Position numbers and translations under genes: made by a program
Source: Oscillospiraceae bacterium
Lineage (GTDB): Bacteria > Bacillota > Clostridia > Saccharofermentanales > Saccharofermentanaceae
Assembly: GCA_902789515.1 (NCBI GenBank)
Contig: CADAOK010000035.1
Coordinates: 1 to 40,092, forward strand
DNA length: 40,092 nucleotides
Direction of reading: 5' to 3'
Part shown: piece after piece, positions 7,914-17,027 of the stretch
How the letters are laid out: each line of letters starts with the position of its first letter
Position numbering within the stretch: the stretch's first letter is position 1
The notes under the pieces: model-generated
Told to the model about the DNA's origin: nothing
Seen by the model: only the letters and a program-made list of their open reading frames with translations
The model's database searches: none

Positions 7914-9515
7914 ATGCCATTTGATTACATTTTACCGATCGGCATAGGCCTCGGAGTAGTACTGGTTATCGCAATAATACTGTCAGGATACGTAAAGGCA
8001 CCGCCGGATGTAGCTTACATCATCTCAGGACCTAGGAGAAAGAAGAAAATCCTTATCGGTCAGGCCGGAGTTAAGATCCCGTTTATTGAGAGAAAAGACA
8101 CGCTGCTCCTTAAGCAGATCAGCATCGATATCAAGACAAGCGGCTATGTTCCCACAAACGACTTCATCGGTGTAGACATCGACGCAGTCGCTAAGGTAAG
8201 AGTCAAGACCGATCCGGAAGGCATCGAGCTCGCTATGAAGAACTTCCTCAACATGGACGAGGAAAGGATCGTAACAGCACTGACAGACTCTCTCCAGGGT
8301 AACATGCGTGAGATCATCGGTACCGTAGGTCTGAGAGAACTCAATACCGACCGTAAGAAGTTCGGTGACGAGATGCAGACCAAGGCGCAGACAGACATGA
8401 ATGCACTCGGTATCGAGATCATCTCCTGCAACATCCAGAGGATCGAGGACGAGAAAGGTCTTATCCTTGCTTTAGGTCAGGACAACATGTCCCAGATCCA
8501 GAAGGACGCTTCCATCGCTAAGGCTCAGGCTGAAAGAGACGTAGCGATCGCAGAGGCAGATGCTAAGCAGAAGGCAAACGAGGCTTCCGTCGCTTCGCAG
8601 ATCATTATCGCAGAGCGCCAGAATGCACTTGCAATCAAGCAGGCTAACCTGCAGGTAGAAGCTGATACAAAGAAGGCTGAAGCAGATGCTGCTTATGAGA
8701 TCCAGAAGCAGGAACAGCAGAAGGTCATCGGCGTAAAGGCAACGGATGCAAGCATCGCTAAGACCGAGCAGGAAGCTATCCTGAGACAGAAGCAGGTCGA
8801 GGTCAGACAGCAGGAACTCGAAGCTGAGATCAACCGTAAGGCTGACGCAGACAAGTACCAGAAGCAGAAGGCAGCAGAGGCTGCTCTCATCGAGAAGCAG
8901 AAGGCTGCAGAAGCTGCACTCTACAATCAGCAGAAGCAGAGCGAAGCTGAGAGGGTAATTGCCGAGACTGAGAAGTACAAGGCAATCCAGGATGCGGAAG
9001 CAAAGAAGGCATTGGCTGAAGCTCAGCGCTATGCGGCAGAGCAGGAGGCAGCAGGTATCAAGGCTAAGTACGATGCTGAGGCTGCAGGTATCCAGGCAAA
9101 GGGTCTCGCAGAGGCTGAAGCTATGGAGAAGAAGGCTGAGGCAATGAAGAAGTACGGTCAGGCAGCTATCCTCGAGATGATCGTCAGCGTACTTCCCGAT
9201 GTTGCAAAGGCAGTTGCAGAGCCTCTGTCCTCTATCGACAAGGTCACTGTATTCGCAGGCGGCGCAGACGGCGGAAACGGTGTGCCGGGCATATCGGCAA
9301 ACGTTCCGACAGTCATGGCTCAGACATTTGAGACAGTTAAGGCTGCTACGGGCGTAGATCTGGTCGACATCGTCAAGGCTTCCGGTTACGACGCTAAGGT
9401 AACACGCAACATCAATGTCTCCGGACCTGAAGGTGCAGACGGCAACGTCACTGATACGGTAACCGCTGCGGCAATCGCAGATGCCGTATCCGACAAGGGC
9501 GAAGACAACAAATAA
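7914..9515 (+). CDS. floT: Flotillin-family membrane scaffold protein
   Basis: 533-residue flotillin. An N-terminal hydrophobic segment (residues 6-26) anchors it, the PHB/SPFH domain covers about 30-200, and the flotillin domain is a long Ala/Glu/Lys/Gln helical coiled coil (about 200-430) with repeated AEAA and KQKAAEAAL units. The C-terminal third (VLPDVAKAVAEPLSSIDKV) is the usual oligomerisation segment, followed by a Gly/Ala/Asp-rich tail. Flotillins organise membrane microdomains in Gram-positives and influence secretion, signalling and cell shape. GGAGGG precedes the ATG. The usual NfeD partner gene is not next to it. It stands alone between two terminators, directly after the adaptor operon. 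Confidence 0.95.
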   Translation: MPFDYILPIGIGLGVVLVIAIILSGYVKAPPDVAYIISGPRRKKKILIGQAGVKIPFIERKDTLLLKQISIDIKTSGYVPTNDFIGVDIDAVAKVRVKTDPEGIELAMKNFLNMDEERIVTALTDSLQGNMREIIGTVGLRELNTDRKKFGDEMQTKAQTDMNALGIEIISCNIQRIEDEKGLILALGQDNMSQIQKDASIAKAQAERDVAIAEADAKQKANEASVASQIIIAERQNALAIKQANLQVEADTKKAEADAAYEIQKQEQQKVIGVKATDASIAKTEQEAILRQKQVEVRQQELEAEINRKADADKYQKQKAAEAALIEKQKAAEAALYNQQKQSEAERVIAETEKYKAIQDAEAKKALAEAQRYAAEQEAAGIKAKYDAEAAGIQAKGLAEAEAMEKKAEAMKKYGQAAILEMIVSVLPDVAKAVAEPLSSIDKVTVFAGGADGGNGVPGISANVPTVMAQTFETVKAATGVDLVDIVKASGYDAKVTRNINVSGPEGADGNVTDTVTAAAIADAVSDKGEDNK

Positions 9516-9540
9516 ACAGCCAGGGACTGTAAATTACAAA

Positions 9541-9582
9541 CAGCCGGTTCACTGTAATGGTGGGCCGGCTGCTTGCTTTTGA
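9541..9582 (+). terminator. Terminator after flotillin
   Basis: CAGCCGG (9541-9547) and CCGGCTG (9565-9571) form a 7-bp GC-rich stem with a 17-nt loop, followed by CTTGCTTTTGAGAG. The U-tract is interrupted, so efficiency is uncertain. Confidence 0.6.
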
Positions 9583-9609
9583 GAGTTTTTATGTGTCTTA
9601 TTGTCATCA

Positions 9610-9708
9610 GTCGCTGAAAAGTCGCTGAGAAAGCCGATTCCGGCGAATAATCAGCTACTTTCGCTGGTTTGTCGCTGTAAATAGCATTTTCAGCGACTTT
9701 CCAGCGAC
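9610..9708. repeat. Array of six 11-bp CGCTG repeats in both orientations
   Basis: Three head-to-tail pairs, each with an exact 11-bp step: GTCGCTGAAAA (9610) and GTCGCTGAGAA (9621); TTCGCTGGTTT (9660) and GTCGCTGTAAA (9671); inverted TTTTCAGCGAC (9687) and TTTCCAGCGAC (9698). The first and last pairs form a 22-bp inverted repeat with two mismatches around a 55-bp centre. The last copy abuts or overlaps the likely -35 position of the cellulase promoter. Helical spacing and promoter position suggest an operator for cooperative binding; a structured RNA or a dispersed repeat is possible. Confidence 0.8.
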
Positions 9709-9731
9709 GGGGAACCTGATTGATATATAAT
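9703..9731 (+). promoter_or_regulatory. Cellulase promoter
   Basis: A perfect -10 TATAAT lies at 9726-9731. The -35 position 17 bp upstream (AGCGAC, 9703-9708) does not match consensus and lies inside the last repeat of the CGCTG array, which suggests activator dependence or direct repression at this site. Confidence 0.55.
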
Positions 9732-9763
9732 GTCCGTAGGAATTTTTGTGGTCAGAGGTAGAT

Positions 9764-12382
9764 ATGAACAAGAGACTTATTGCATCCGCACTTGCAGCCG
9801 TGATGCTCATCCAGGCGGGCTGTGCCGCCAAAACGCAGGAAGAACCTTCAGCATCCGTGCCTTCTTCGGAAAGCATGCCGGAGGCAACCCAGACGGAGGG
9901 CACGGCGGAGACAACTGAAGCTGTCCAGTTGAGTGAGGGGCTGTACGGGTCATCCAAGCTCGATACCGGCAATCTTACGGAATTCGGGAACGGATATGAG
10001 GGAATAGAGGGAACCGGCGACTTCAATTACGGCGAAGCGCTTCAGAAATCCATATTGTTTTATGAACTCCAGCGATCGGGCGATCTTCCCGAGCAGGTCA
10101 GGTGCAACTGGCGCGGCGACTCGGGCCTTAATGACGGTGCCGACAACGGGATAGACCTCACAGGCGGATGGTACGACGCCGGCGACAACGTAAAGTTCAA
10201 TCTTCCGATGTCATATTCCGCGGCGATGCTTGCATGGTCAGTATATGAGTTCGACTATGCTTATGAGGAAGCCGGACAGATGGAGTACATCCTGGGCGAT
10301 ATCAAATGGGTCTGCGACTATCTCATCAAGTGCCATCCGGAAGATGAGGTCTTCTACTATCAGGTCGGAGACGGAAATGCCGACCATTCGTGGTGGGGAC
10401 CTGCAGAAGTAATGGCAATGGAAAGGCCGAGCTACAAGGTAACTGCGGATAATCCGGGTTCGTGCGTCACGGCAGAGGCTGCCGCCGCACTCGCTTCCGC
10501 ATCGATCATTTTCGAAGAGACGGATCCCGAATACAGCGCACTCTGCCTTGAGAATGCCAAGAGCCTGTTCGAGTTTGCGAACAAGTACAGGAGCGATTCT
10601 GGATACACCGCCGCAGACGGTTTCTACACTTCTTGGAGCGGGTTCTATGACGAGCTGGCCTGGGCCGGCGCATGGCTGTATCTTGCTACAGGCGAACAGG
10701 ATTATCTCGACATTGCTGAAGAGTGCTATCCCCAGGCTTCCCAGGATTACAACTGGTCGATGTGCTGGGATGACGTTCATATCGGCGCCGCTGTACTTCT
10801 CGCGAAGATTACGGGAAAAGATACATACACAAATGCCGTCGAGAAACACCTCGACTGGTGGACCACGGGAACCTCTGACGGAGACAAGATAACCTACACT
10901 CCCGGCGGTCTGGCATGGCTCGATTCATGGGGATCTCTCAGATATGCGACGACCACGGCTTACATCGCCTGCGTCTACAGCGGTTATGACTGCTGCGACC
11001 CGTCCAAGGTCGATACATATATTGAATTTGCCGAAGCCCAGTGCAATTATGCGCTCGGTTCGTCAGGAAGGTCCTATATGGTCGGTTTCGGAGAGAATCC
11101 CCCGGAGCATCCGCACCACAGGACTGCGCAGGGCTCATACTGCGATAACATGAATGAACCGTCCACACACAAGCACACTCTGTACGGTGCGCTCGTCGGA
11201 GGTCCGGATGCGAATGACGGCTATTCTGACGAAGTGTCCAACTATACGTGCAATGAGGTGGCATGCGACTACAATGCAGGCTTCACGGGCCTTCTCGCAT
11301 ACATGTACTCGAAATACCACGGCCAGACACTGAAGGATTTCGGTGCGGTTGAGCAGATCGATGAGTACGAGTATTCTGCCGAAGCATCTGTAAACGCTTC
11401 AGGCGACGACTTCACGGAGATCAAGGTGGTCGTGTACAACAAGACAGCCTGGCCGGCAAGAGCCGCAACGGATCTGGAGATGAAGTATTTCGTGGACCTG
11501 AGCGAGATAATCGAGTCAGGCGGCGATCCCTCCGCGATCGAGATCACATCGAGCTACATGCAGTCGGGTACCTGCGAAGGCCTTAAAGTTTGGGATGAGG
11601 AGAACGGGATCTATTATCTGTCCGTGACTTTTACCGACGGTACGCTCTATCCCGGAGGACAGTCGCAGTGCAAGTCGGAAGTACAGATAAGGCTCACTTA
11701 TCCGGGCGGTCCCTGGGATCCTTCGAACGATCCTTCCTATGAAGGTCTCAGCACCGGCGGTGAGTCTCTCAACACCAATATCGCGCTGTACGAAGGCGGA
11801 GTACTGGTATTCGGTACCGAACCTCCGGCAGGTGACAATGCCGGCCAAAGCGTGGTAATAAGCGGCGATTCAGGTTCGTCCGGATCTTCTTCCGGCAGCT
11901 CCGGTTCGTCCTCATCTTCTTCGGGCGGTTCCGGAGAATCCGGAGATCTGTCGCTGTCCGTCAAATACGACAGCAGCGGCGGCAACAGCATTTCAGGTTC
12001 GATGGAGATCAAGAACCTGAGCAGCTCCGCGATAAGCTTCTCCGGCCTTAAGGTCAAGTACTACCTTACAAACGATTCGGGCGCCGCCATGACGTTCGAC
12101 TGCTACTATGCGGGTATGAACGGCGCGGACGGTGCATATTCCGAGGTAAACGGCATCACCGGAGCATTTGAGGATGCTTCGGGCACTGATGCCGATACAT
12201 GCCTGGTCATGTCTTTCCCTTCGTCGGGAACTCTCAATGCCGGCGCTGTGGTTACAGTCAATTTCTCGATCCACTATTCTGACTGGTCCAACATGACCAC
12301 ATCAAACGATTACTCGATGACGGATGTCGGCAACATCGTTATCGAGAGCGGAGGCAAGGTAATCTACGGAACAGAGCCGTAG
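9764..12382 (+). CDS. GH9 endoglucanase with CBM3c and C-terminal CBM3, lipoprotein-type signal
   Basis: 872-residue extracellular cellulase hydrolysing beta-1,4-glucan. The N-terminus (MNKRLIA...LIQAGC) has a lipoprotein-like signal with Cys20, though Gln at -3 is atypical for a lipobox; an acidic Thr/Ser-rich spacer follows. The GH9 module (about 85-525) has GGWYDAGDNVKF with the nucleophile-activating Asp pair near 138-141, HPHHRTAQGS, and the acid Glu near 498 in CNEVACDYNAGF. A CBM3c (about 530-690) follows directly, the arrangement of processive Cel9 enzymes. A Ser/Gly linker leads to a second CBM3 (about 735-872). There is no dockerin or sortase signal. The frame opens at a GTG at 9746, but AGAGGT before the ATG at 9764 and the signal peptide fix the start. 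A YfhO-family gene follows after 15 bp. Confidence 0.95.
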   Translation: MNKRLIASALAAVMLIQAGCAAKTQEEPSASVPSSESMPEATQTEGTAETTEAVQLSEGLYGSSKLDTGNLTEFGNGYEGIEGTGDFNYGEALQKSILFYELQRSGDLPEQVRCNWRGDSGLNDGADNGIDLTGGWYDAGDNVKFNLPMSYSAAMLAWSVYEFDYAYEEAGQMEYILGDIKWVCDYLIKCHPEDEVFYYQVGDGNADHSWWGPAEVMAMERPSYKVTADNPGSCVTAEAAAALASASIIFEETDPEYSALCLENAKSLFEFANKYRSDSGYTAADGFYTSWSGFYDELAWAGAWLYLATGEQDYLDIAEECYPQASQDYNWSMCWDDVHIGAAVLLAKITGKDTYTNAVEKHLDWWTTGTSDGDKITYTPGGLAWLDSWGSLRYATTTAYIACVYSGYDCCDPSKVDTYIEFAEAQCNYALGSSGRSYMVGFGENPPEHPHHRTAQGSYCDNMNEPSTHKHTLYGALVGGPDANDGYSDEVSNYTCNEVACDYNAGFTGLLAYMYSKYHGQTLKDFGAVEQIDEYEYSAEASVNASGDDFTEIKVVVYNKTAWPARAATDLEMKYFVDLSEIIESGGDPSAIEITSSYMQSGTCEGLKVWDEENGIYYLSVTFTDGTLYPGGQSQCKSEVQIRLTYPGGPWDPSNDPSYEGLSTGGESLNTNIALYEGGVLVFGTEPPAGDNAGQSVVISGDSGSSGSSSGSSGSSSSSSGGSGESGDLSLSVKYDSSGGNSISGSMEIKNLSSSAISFSGLKVKYYLTNDSGAAMTFDCYYAGMNGADGAYSEVNGITGAFEDASGTDADTCLVMSFPSSGTLNAGAVVTVNFSIHYSDWSNMTTSNDYSMTDVGNIVIESGGKVIYGTEP

Positions 12383-12385
12383 TGT

Positions 12386-12391
12386 TAAAAT
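12386..12391 (+). promoter_or_regulatory. Possible extended -10 giving a leaderless yfhO-like mRNA
   Basis: TGTTAAAAT (12383-12391) is an extended -10 (TGn-TAAAAT) ending six bases before the ATG at 12398. No Shine-Dalgarno sequence is present there. Transcription would begin at or next to the A of the start codon. Confidence 0.35.
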
Positions 12392-12397
12392 GGTTGC

Positions 12398-15217
12398 ATG
12401 ACTGACACCGCTAAGCAAAAACCGGGACTGTTCGGGGCACACAGGAATAGGGATTTCCTCATTCTTTATACCCTGATATTCGCGTTGCTCGCCGTTCTGA
12501 CGCACATCTATATCTACGTCAGCGGCAAGACGCTCGTCTGGAACCTCGACGGTTCAGGTCAGCACATCAAGGCGCTGGCTTTCTACGGAGAGTGGCTCCG
12601 GGGCGTTCTCAGGCACATATTCATCGACCGCGAAATGTCTGTACCGTCGTGGTCTTTCTCAATCGGGTACGGTGCGGATGTCCCCGTAACTCTCAGCTAC
12701 TATGTAACGGGCGATCCGTTCGCTATCCTGTCGGTCTTCGTGCCGGTCAGATACACTTACTTCCTCTACGAAACCCTCATTTATCTGCGCATCTGGTGCA
12801 TGGGGCTTGCGTTTGCGATATTCTGCTTCGGAAAGAACAGGAATGCCGCTCCTTATGCAGTTCTTGCTTCTTCGTTTGTTTATTCGTTCTGCGGCTTTGC
12901 AATGCACAACACCATCAGGCATCCGTTCTTCCTGACTCCGATGGTATTCCTGCCTCTGGTCCTTCTCGGAGTGCAATATGTAATTGACAGGAGAAAGCCC
13001 TGGCTTCTCATCGTCTCGGTCTTCCTTGCGGCTGTCTCGAACTTCTATTTCTTCTATATGATCGCGCTTGTGACGGTGCTGTATGTCGGGCTGATGCTTT
13101 TCGTGCCGTTTGCCGCGGACAGGTTCAAAGAAAGCCTTGCGGCGATAGGGCGGGTGGCACTCTTTGCCTTTACCGGCGTGCTCTTGAGCGGGGTGCTCTT
13201 GTACCCGACGTTCCTTCTTATAATGAGCAATTCCAGGACGGGCGCGGATCATATGCTGAGCCTGCTTTACCCCCTTAAGTACTACGAGTCGTTCCTGTCG
13301 TCTTTCCTCACGTTCTATGAGGCAGAGGGAGGGGAGTGGACGACCCTGGGATATGCGGCTCCTGCACTTGTGGCTGTTGCCCTGCTGTATTTCGGCAGGA
13401 AGACGGACAACGTGAAGCTCAGGCTGCGTGTCGCTTTCGCGGTCATGACGGTGTTCCTGCTCATCCCCGAGGTCCAGTTGGTATTCAACGGATTCACATA
13501 TCCTTCCGCAAGATGGCATTTCGCATACGGCTTCCTCGTGGCATATATCCTTGTGTGCATGTGGCCGGAACTTATAAAGGCCTCAAAGAAAAAGCTCATA
13601 TACTTTGCCGTATTCCTCGGAATCTACGCAGCAGTGTGCCTGGTCCTTCCTCACGGCAGGAATTGGTGCGTGGCCGCATCTCTTGCGCTGGCGCTTGCAC
13701 TCGCTCTCGTACTCAACCTGACCGGCGAAGGGAAGGATGCAATCAGGGAGAAAGCAATCCTTCTTACGGTATCCGTATCGGTAGTGATAAACAGCGCATT
13801 CATGTTCCTGCCTTCTGACAGTACATTCATGAAAGAACTTGCGGACAGTGCCGGCATTAACGGGCTGATATATCCGGCGGAGACGGAAGAACTAAAGGCT
13901 CTCGGCGAAGGCGGCGGACTGTGGAGATTCTCGTATTTCTCGCATCACGATGCCAATGCCTGCAACGATGCGATGCTGTCGGGAATGGGGAGCACGGGAA
14001 CATACTTAAGCTTTGTCCCTGATTCCGTGACGGATTACATGCAGCTCAATGAGATCGACAGAAAGTCAGACTTCAGGTTCTCGGACCCGGACAGAAGGAC
14101 TTTCCTGCTTGCCCTGGCAGGCGTCAAATATGCTGTTCTCGCGAATCCTGCTGAAGGCGCCCCCTACGGTTATGAGATGATCTCGGATAACATATGTGTC
14201 AATAAATATGCGCTCCCCTTTGGATACACATATTCTTCAGCACTGACGGAAGATGAGTACTTATCCATGACACCTGCAGAGCGCCAGGAGGCCATGCTCC
14301 AGGGAGTTTATCTTGAAGGCTATGAAGGAAGCCTGCTCGCTGCCGGGGAAGTCAAACTGACTTCCACTGAGGTTCCCTGCGAGATCATGCCGGGAAGCGG
14401 AGTGTATCTGACCGGCAATTCGTTCTATGTTACCAAGCCGTTCGCGACGGCGACGATCACTTTCGCGGGAAAGCCTTTGTGCGAGACTTATCTCGATATC
14501 AAGGGCTTTACCTACACTGGAACAACGATGTACAGGATCTACAAGAGCAATCCCGACATGTTTGACTGGAATGCGCTTACTCCTGACGAGCAGAAGGCAA
14601 TGACAGAAGAGGACAGGTATTACACTGAGCCCGAATTCGTCATGGTGACGCTCAACGCCCTGAGCCCGTATACGCATGAACTCTACCTTGAATCAAAGAC
14701 CTACAGCAGATATTCCGGAAGAGACAGGTTCCTCATCAATATGGGGTACAGCGATGCCGCCAGGAGCATGATGACCATGACATTCCCGGAAGTCGGCATC
14801 TATTCATTTGAAGAGATCAGTGCCGTACTGCAGCCGATGGATGATTATCCGGCGGAGATCGGCGCACTTCAGGAAGATACACTGGATAATATCGACCTTC
14901 ACGACCTTCATACGAGCGGCAATGCGACCTGCCTTGTTACGGGCAGCATATCGGTTTCCGAAGATAAGATACTTGTTCTGCCGATACCCTATTCAGAAGG
15001 GTGGAGTGCCACGCTGGACGGGGAATCCGTTACGGTATACCGCGCGAACACCATGTATATGGGGATCCTGATCCCTGCGGGTTCGCACAGTCTCGAAATG
15101 CATTACGCAACGCCCGGCGCCGCTTTGGGCCTGTGCATGACTTTTGCCGGCATCCTTATCTGTGCCGGGTATGCGGTTTTCGGCAGGATTACGGGAAAAC
15201 GGACAAAGAATAATTAA
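12398..15217 (+). CDS. YfhO-family multi-spanning membrane protein
   Basis: 939-residue polytopic protein. About a dozen helices occupy residues 20-470 (for instance FLILYTLIFALLAVLTHIYI), with the LDGSGQHIKALAFYGEW loop after helix 1 typical of the YfhO family. A large extracytoplasmic beta-rich domain (about 480-900) follows, then a last helix (GAALGLCMTFAGILICAGYA) and a basic tail. YfhO proteins resemble GT-C glycosyltransferases; B. subtilis YfhO has been linked to lipoteichoic acid glycosylation. The conserved acidic residue after the first helix fits a lipid-sugar donor enzyme (inference). It lies 15 bp after the cellulase gene and lacks a ribosome-binding site. A second member of the family lies at 19622-21685. 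Confidence 0.82.
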   Translation: MTDTAKQKPGLFGAHRNRDFLILYTLIFALLAVLTHIYIYVSGKTLVWNLDGSGQHIKALAFYGEWLRGVLRHIFIDREMSVPSWSFSIGYGADVPVTLSYYVTGDPFAILSVFVPVRYTYFLYETLIYLRIWCMGLAFAIFCFGKNRNAAPYAVLASSFVYSFCGFAMHNTIRHPFFLTPMVFLPLVLLGVQYVIDRRKPWLLIVSVFLAAVSNFYFFYMIALVTVLYVGLMLFVPFAADRFKESLAAIGRVALFAFTGVLLSGVLLYPTFLLIMSNSRTGADHMLSLLYPLKYYESFLSSFLTFYEAEGGEWTTLGYAAPALVAVALLYFGRKTDNVKLRLRVAFAVMTVFLLIPEVQLVFNGFTYPSARWHFAYGFLVAYILVCMWPELIKASKKKLIYFAVFLGIYAAVCLVLPHGRNWCVAASLALALALALVLNLTGEGKDAIREKAILLTVSVSVVINSAFMFLPSDSTFMKELADSAGINGLIYPAETEELKALGEGGGLWRFSYFSHHDANACNDAMLSGMGSTGTYLSFVPDSVTDYMQLNEIDRKSDFRFSDPDRRTFLLALAGVKYAVLANPAEGAPYGYEMISDNICVNKYALPFGYTYSSALTEDEYLSMTPAERQEAMLQGVYLEGYEGSLLAAGEVKLTSTEVPCEIMPGSGVYLTGNSFYVTKPFATATITFAGKPLCETYLDIKGFTYTGTTMYRIYKSNPDMFDWNALTPDEQKAMTEEDRYYTEPEFVMVTLNALSPYTHELYLESKTYSRYSGRDRFLINMGYSDAARSMMTMTFPEVGIYSFEEISAVLQPMDDYPAEIGALQEDTLDNIDLHDLHTSGNATCLVTGSISVSEDKILVLPIPYSEGWSATLDGESVTVYRANTMYMGILIPAGSHSLEMHYATPGAALGLCMTFAGILICAGYAVFGRITGKRTKNN

Positions 15218-15244
15218 ATATTTTATATTATTTTTATTATGCGA

Positions 15245-15273
15245 TTGACTTAAAAAATACTCCTGCCTAAAAT
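15245..15273 (+). promoter_or_regulatory. Promoter of the ABC exporter pair
   Basis: TTGACT (15245-15250) and TAAAAT (15268-15273) with a 17-bp spacer, in an AT-rich gap, followed by GGAGG (15286-15290) and the ATG at 15297. Near consensus, so likely constitutive unless a repressor acts. Confidence 0.8.
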
Positions 15274-15296
15274 TGTTAAGGTATCGGAGGGCATAG

Positions 15297-17027
15297 ATGC
15301 AAGAAAGAAAAAAGACGATCATAGTCAACACGCTTCTGACTATTCTGTTCATAACGGGTGAGGTAATCCTCGAGGTCCTCATCCCTAACATCACGTCCGG
15401 CATGGTTAACGGCATCAAGGACGGCGTGCCTCTGGAAGTTACCCTGAGCACCGGCGGACAGATGGCCATTGCAGCTGTTGTATCTCTCATCTGCGGTTCC
15501 CTGGCCGGCAGCTTTGCTGCCAAGGCTTCATCCAATCTGGCAGGCGCACTGAGGCATGACATATTCAGGAAGGTTCAGAGCTTCTCCTTCGGAAATATCG
15601 ATAAATTCTCCACATCGTCTCTGGTAACGAGGATGACAACCGATATCACCAATGTTCAGAATTCCTACATGATGGTCATCAGGACGGCAATAAGATCGCC
15701 CTTTATGCTCATCTTTACGATTATCATGGCTTTCAGGATGAGCTCCGAGCTTGCGGTGGCCTTCGTTATCGTCGTGCCGGCTATGGCTTTCGGGCTCATA
15801 ATGATAGGTAAGTTCGCGATGCCCGCTTTCCGTGCGGTGTTCAAGAAGTACGACCGCATGAACGAGTCCATAGAGGAGAATGTCCGCGGAATGCGCGTTG
15901 TTAAGGGTTTCGCGAGAGAACAGTACGAGACAGAGAAGTTTACCAAAGCATCTGAAGGCATAAGGCTCGATTTTACCAAGGCCGAGAGGATCGTAAGCCT
16001 TAACGGACCGTTGATCGAGCTGTGCATGTTCTTTGATACGGCATTCATTCTCTATGTCGGTGCGCAGCTCGTAATCGGCAGCAAGGGACAGGATATCGAT
16101 GTCGGACAGATCTCAGCGATGCTGACTTACGGCGCGATGATCCTGATGTCACTCATGATGATCTCTATGATCTATGTCATGCTGACCATGTCGCTCGAAT
16201 CGGTAAAGCGTATCAGGGAGGTCCTCAAAGAAGAGCCTTCCATCACCAATCCTGAGAATCCCGTAATGGAGGTCATTGACGGTACGATAGATTTCAGTGA
16301 TGTTGCATTCAAGTATTCAGAGAATGCTTCCCGCGACGCACTCTATGATATCGACCTTCACATCGACAGCGGCATGACAGTCGGAATACTCGGCGGAACG
16401 GGTTCGTCGAAGACAACTCTCATCCAACTCATACCGAGACTCTATGATGTTACGGACGGCGAGCTTAAGGTAGGCGGAGTTCCGGTAAAGGATTACGATG
16501 TAAAGACCTTAAGAGATGCAGTATCTGTAGTGCTCCAGAAGAACGAACTGTTCTCCGGCACGATTAGGGATAATCTCAAGTGGGGCAATGAGCAGGCTGA
16601 TGACGACGAGATCGTGACCGCGTGTAAGATCGCGCAGGCAGACGAATTCATCTCACAGATGCCTGACGGTTATAACACTTATATAGAGCAGGGCGGAACG
16701 AACGTATCAGGCGGACAGAAACAGCGTCTGTGCATCGCGCGTGCCCTTCTCAAAAAGCCCAAGATCCTGATCCTGGACGATTCGACATCAGCCGTTGATA
16801 CAAGAACTGATGCGCTTATCCGCAAGGGATTCCGCGAGTATATTCCCGAGACGACAAAGATCATCATCGCGCAGCGTGTGGCTTCCGTCATGGACTGCGA
16901 CATGATCGTGATCATGGACAACGGTAAGATCGCGGATAAGGGAACCCACGACGAACTCATGCAAAGATGCGATATCTATCGCGAGATATACGAAGAACAG
17001 ACAAAGGGGGACGATGGCAATGACTGA
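15297..17027 (+). CDS. ABC exporter half-transporter, degenerate nucleotide-site subunit
   Basis: 576 residues: an exporter-type membrane domain (about 1-300, six helices) and a nucleotide-binding domain. Walker A is GGTGSSKTT near 366-374 (S replaces the usual G before K), the signature is VSGGQKQ near 470, Walker B ends LDDSTSAVD with Asp in place of the catalytic Glu, and the switch His is Gln (IIIAQRVASV). These changes mark the non-catalytic site of heterodimeric exporters such as TM287/288 and BmrCD. It overlaps the second subunit gene by up to 14 bp, which favours coupled synthesis at equal amounts. Cargo could be drugs, lipids or peptides; nothing nearby decides. Confidence 0.93.
   Translation: MQERKKTIIVNTLLTILFITGEVILEVLIPNITSGMVNGIKDGVPLEVTLSTGGQMAIAAVVSLICGSLAGSFAAKASSNLAGALRHDIFRKVQSFSFGNIDKFSTSSLVTRMTTDITNVQNSYMMVIRTAIRSPFMLIFTIIMAFRMSSELAVAFVIVVPAMAFGLIMIGKFAMPAFRAVFKKYDRMNESIEENVRGMRVVKGFAREQYETEKFTKASEGIRLDFTKAERIVSLNGPLIELCMFFDTAFILYVGAQLVIGSKGQDIDVGQISAMLTYGAMILMSLMMISMIYVMLTMSLESVKRIREVLKEEPSITNPENPVMEVIDGTIDFSDVAFKYSENASRDALYDIDLHIDSGMTVGILGGTGSSKTTLIQLIPRLYDVTDGELKVGGVPVKDYDVKTLRDAVSVVLQKNELFSGTIRDNLKWGNEQADDDEIVTACKIAQADEFISQMPDGYNTYIEQGGTNVSGGQKQRLCIARALLKKPKILILDDSTSAVDTRTDALIRKGFREYIPETTKIIIAQRVASVMDCDMIVIMDNGKIADKGTHDELMQRCDIYREIYEEQTKGDDGND

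Noticed and set aside
9610-9708. CRISPR-like array
   Set aside because: Units are 11 bp with no regular spacers, and part of the array is inverted; it does not fit a CRISPR.
12659-13519. 286-codon open frame on the minus strand
   Set aside because: Antisense to the YfhO-family gene; composition is Arg/His/Glu-rich as expected for a shadow of a hydrophobic coding sequence.
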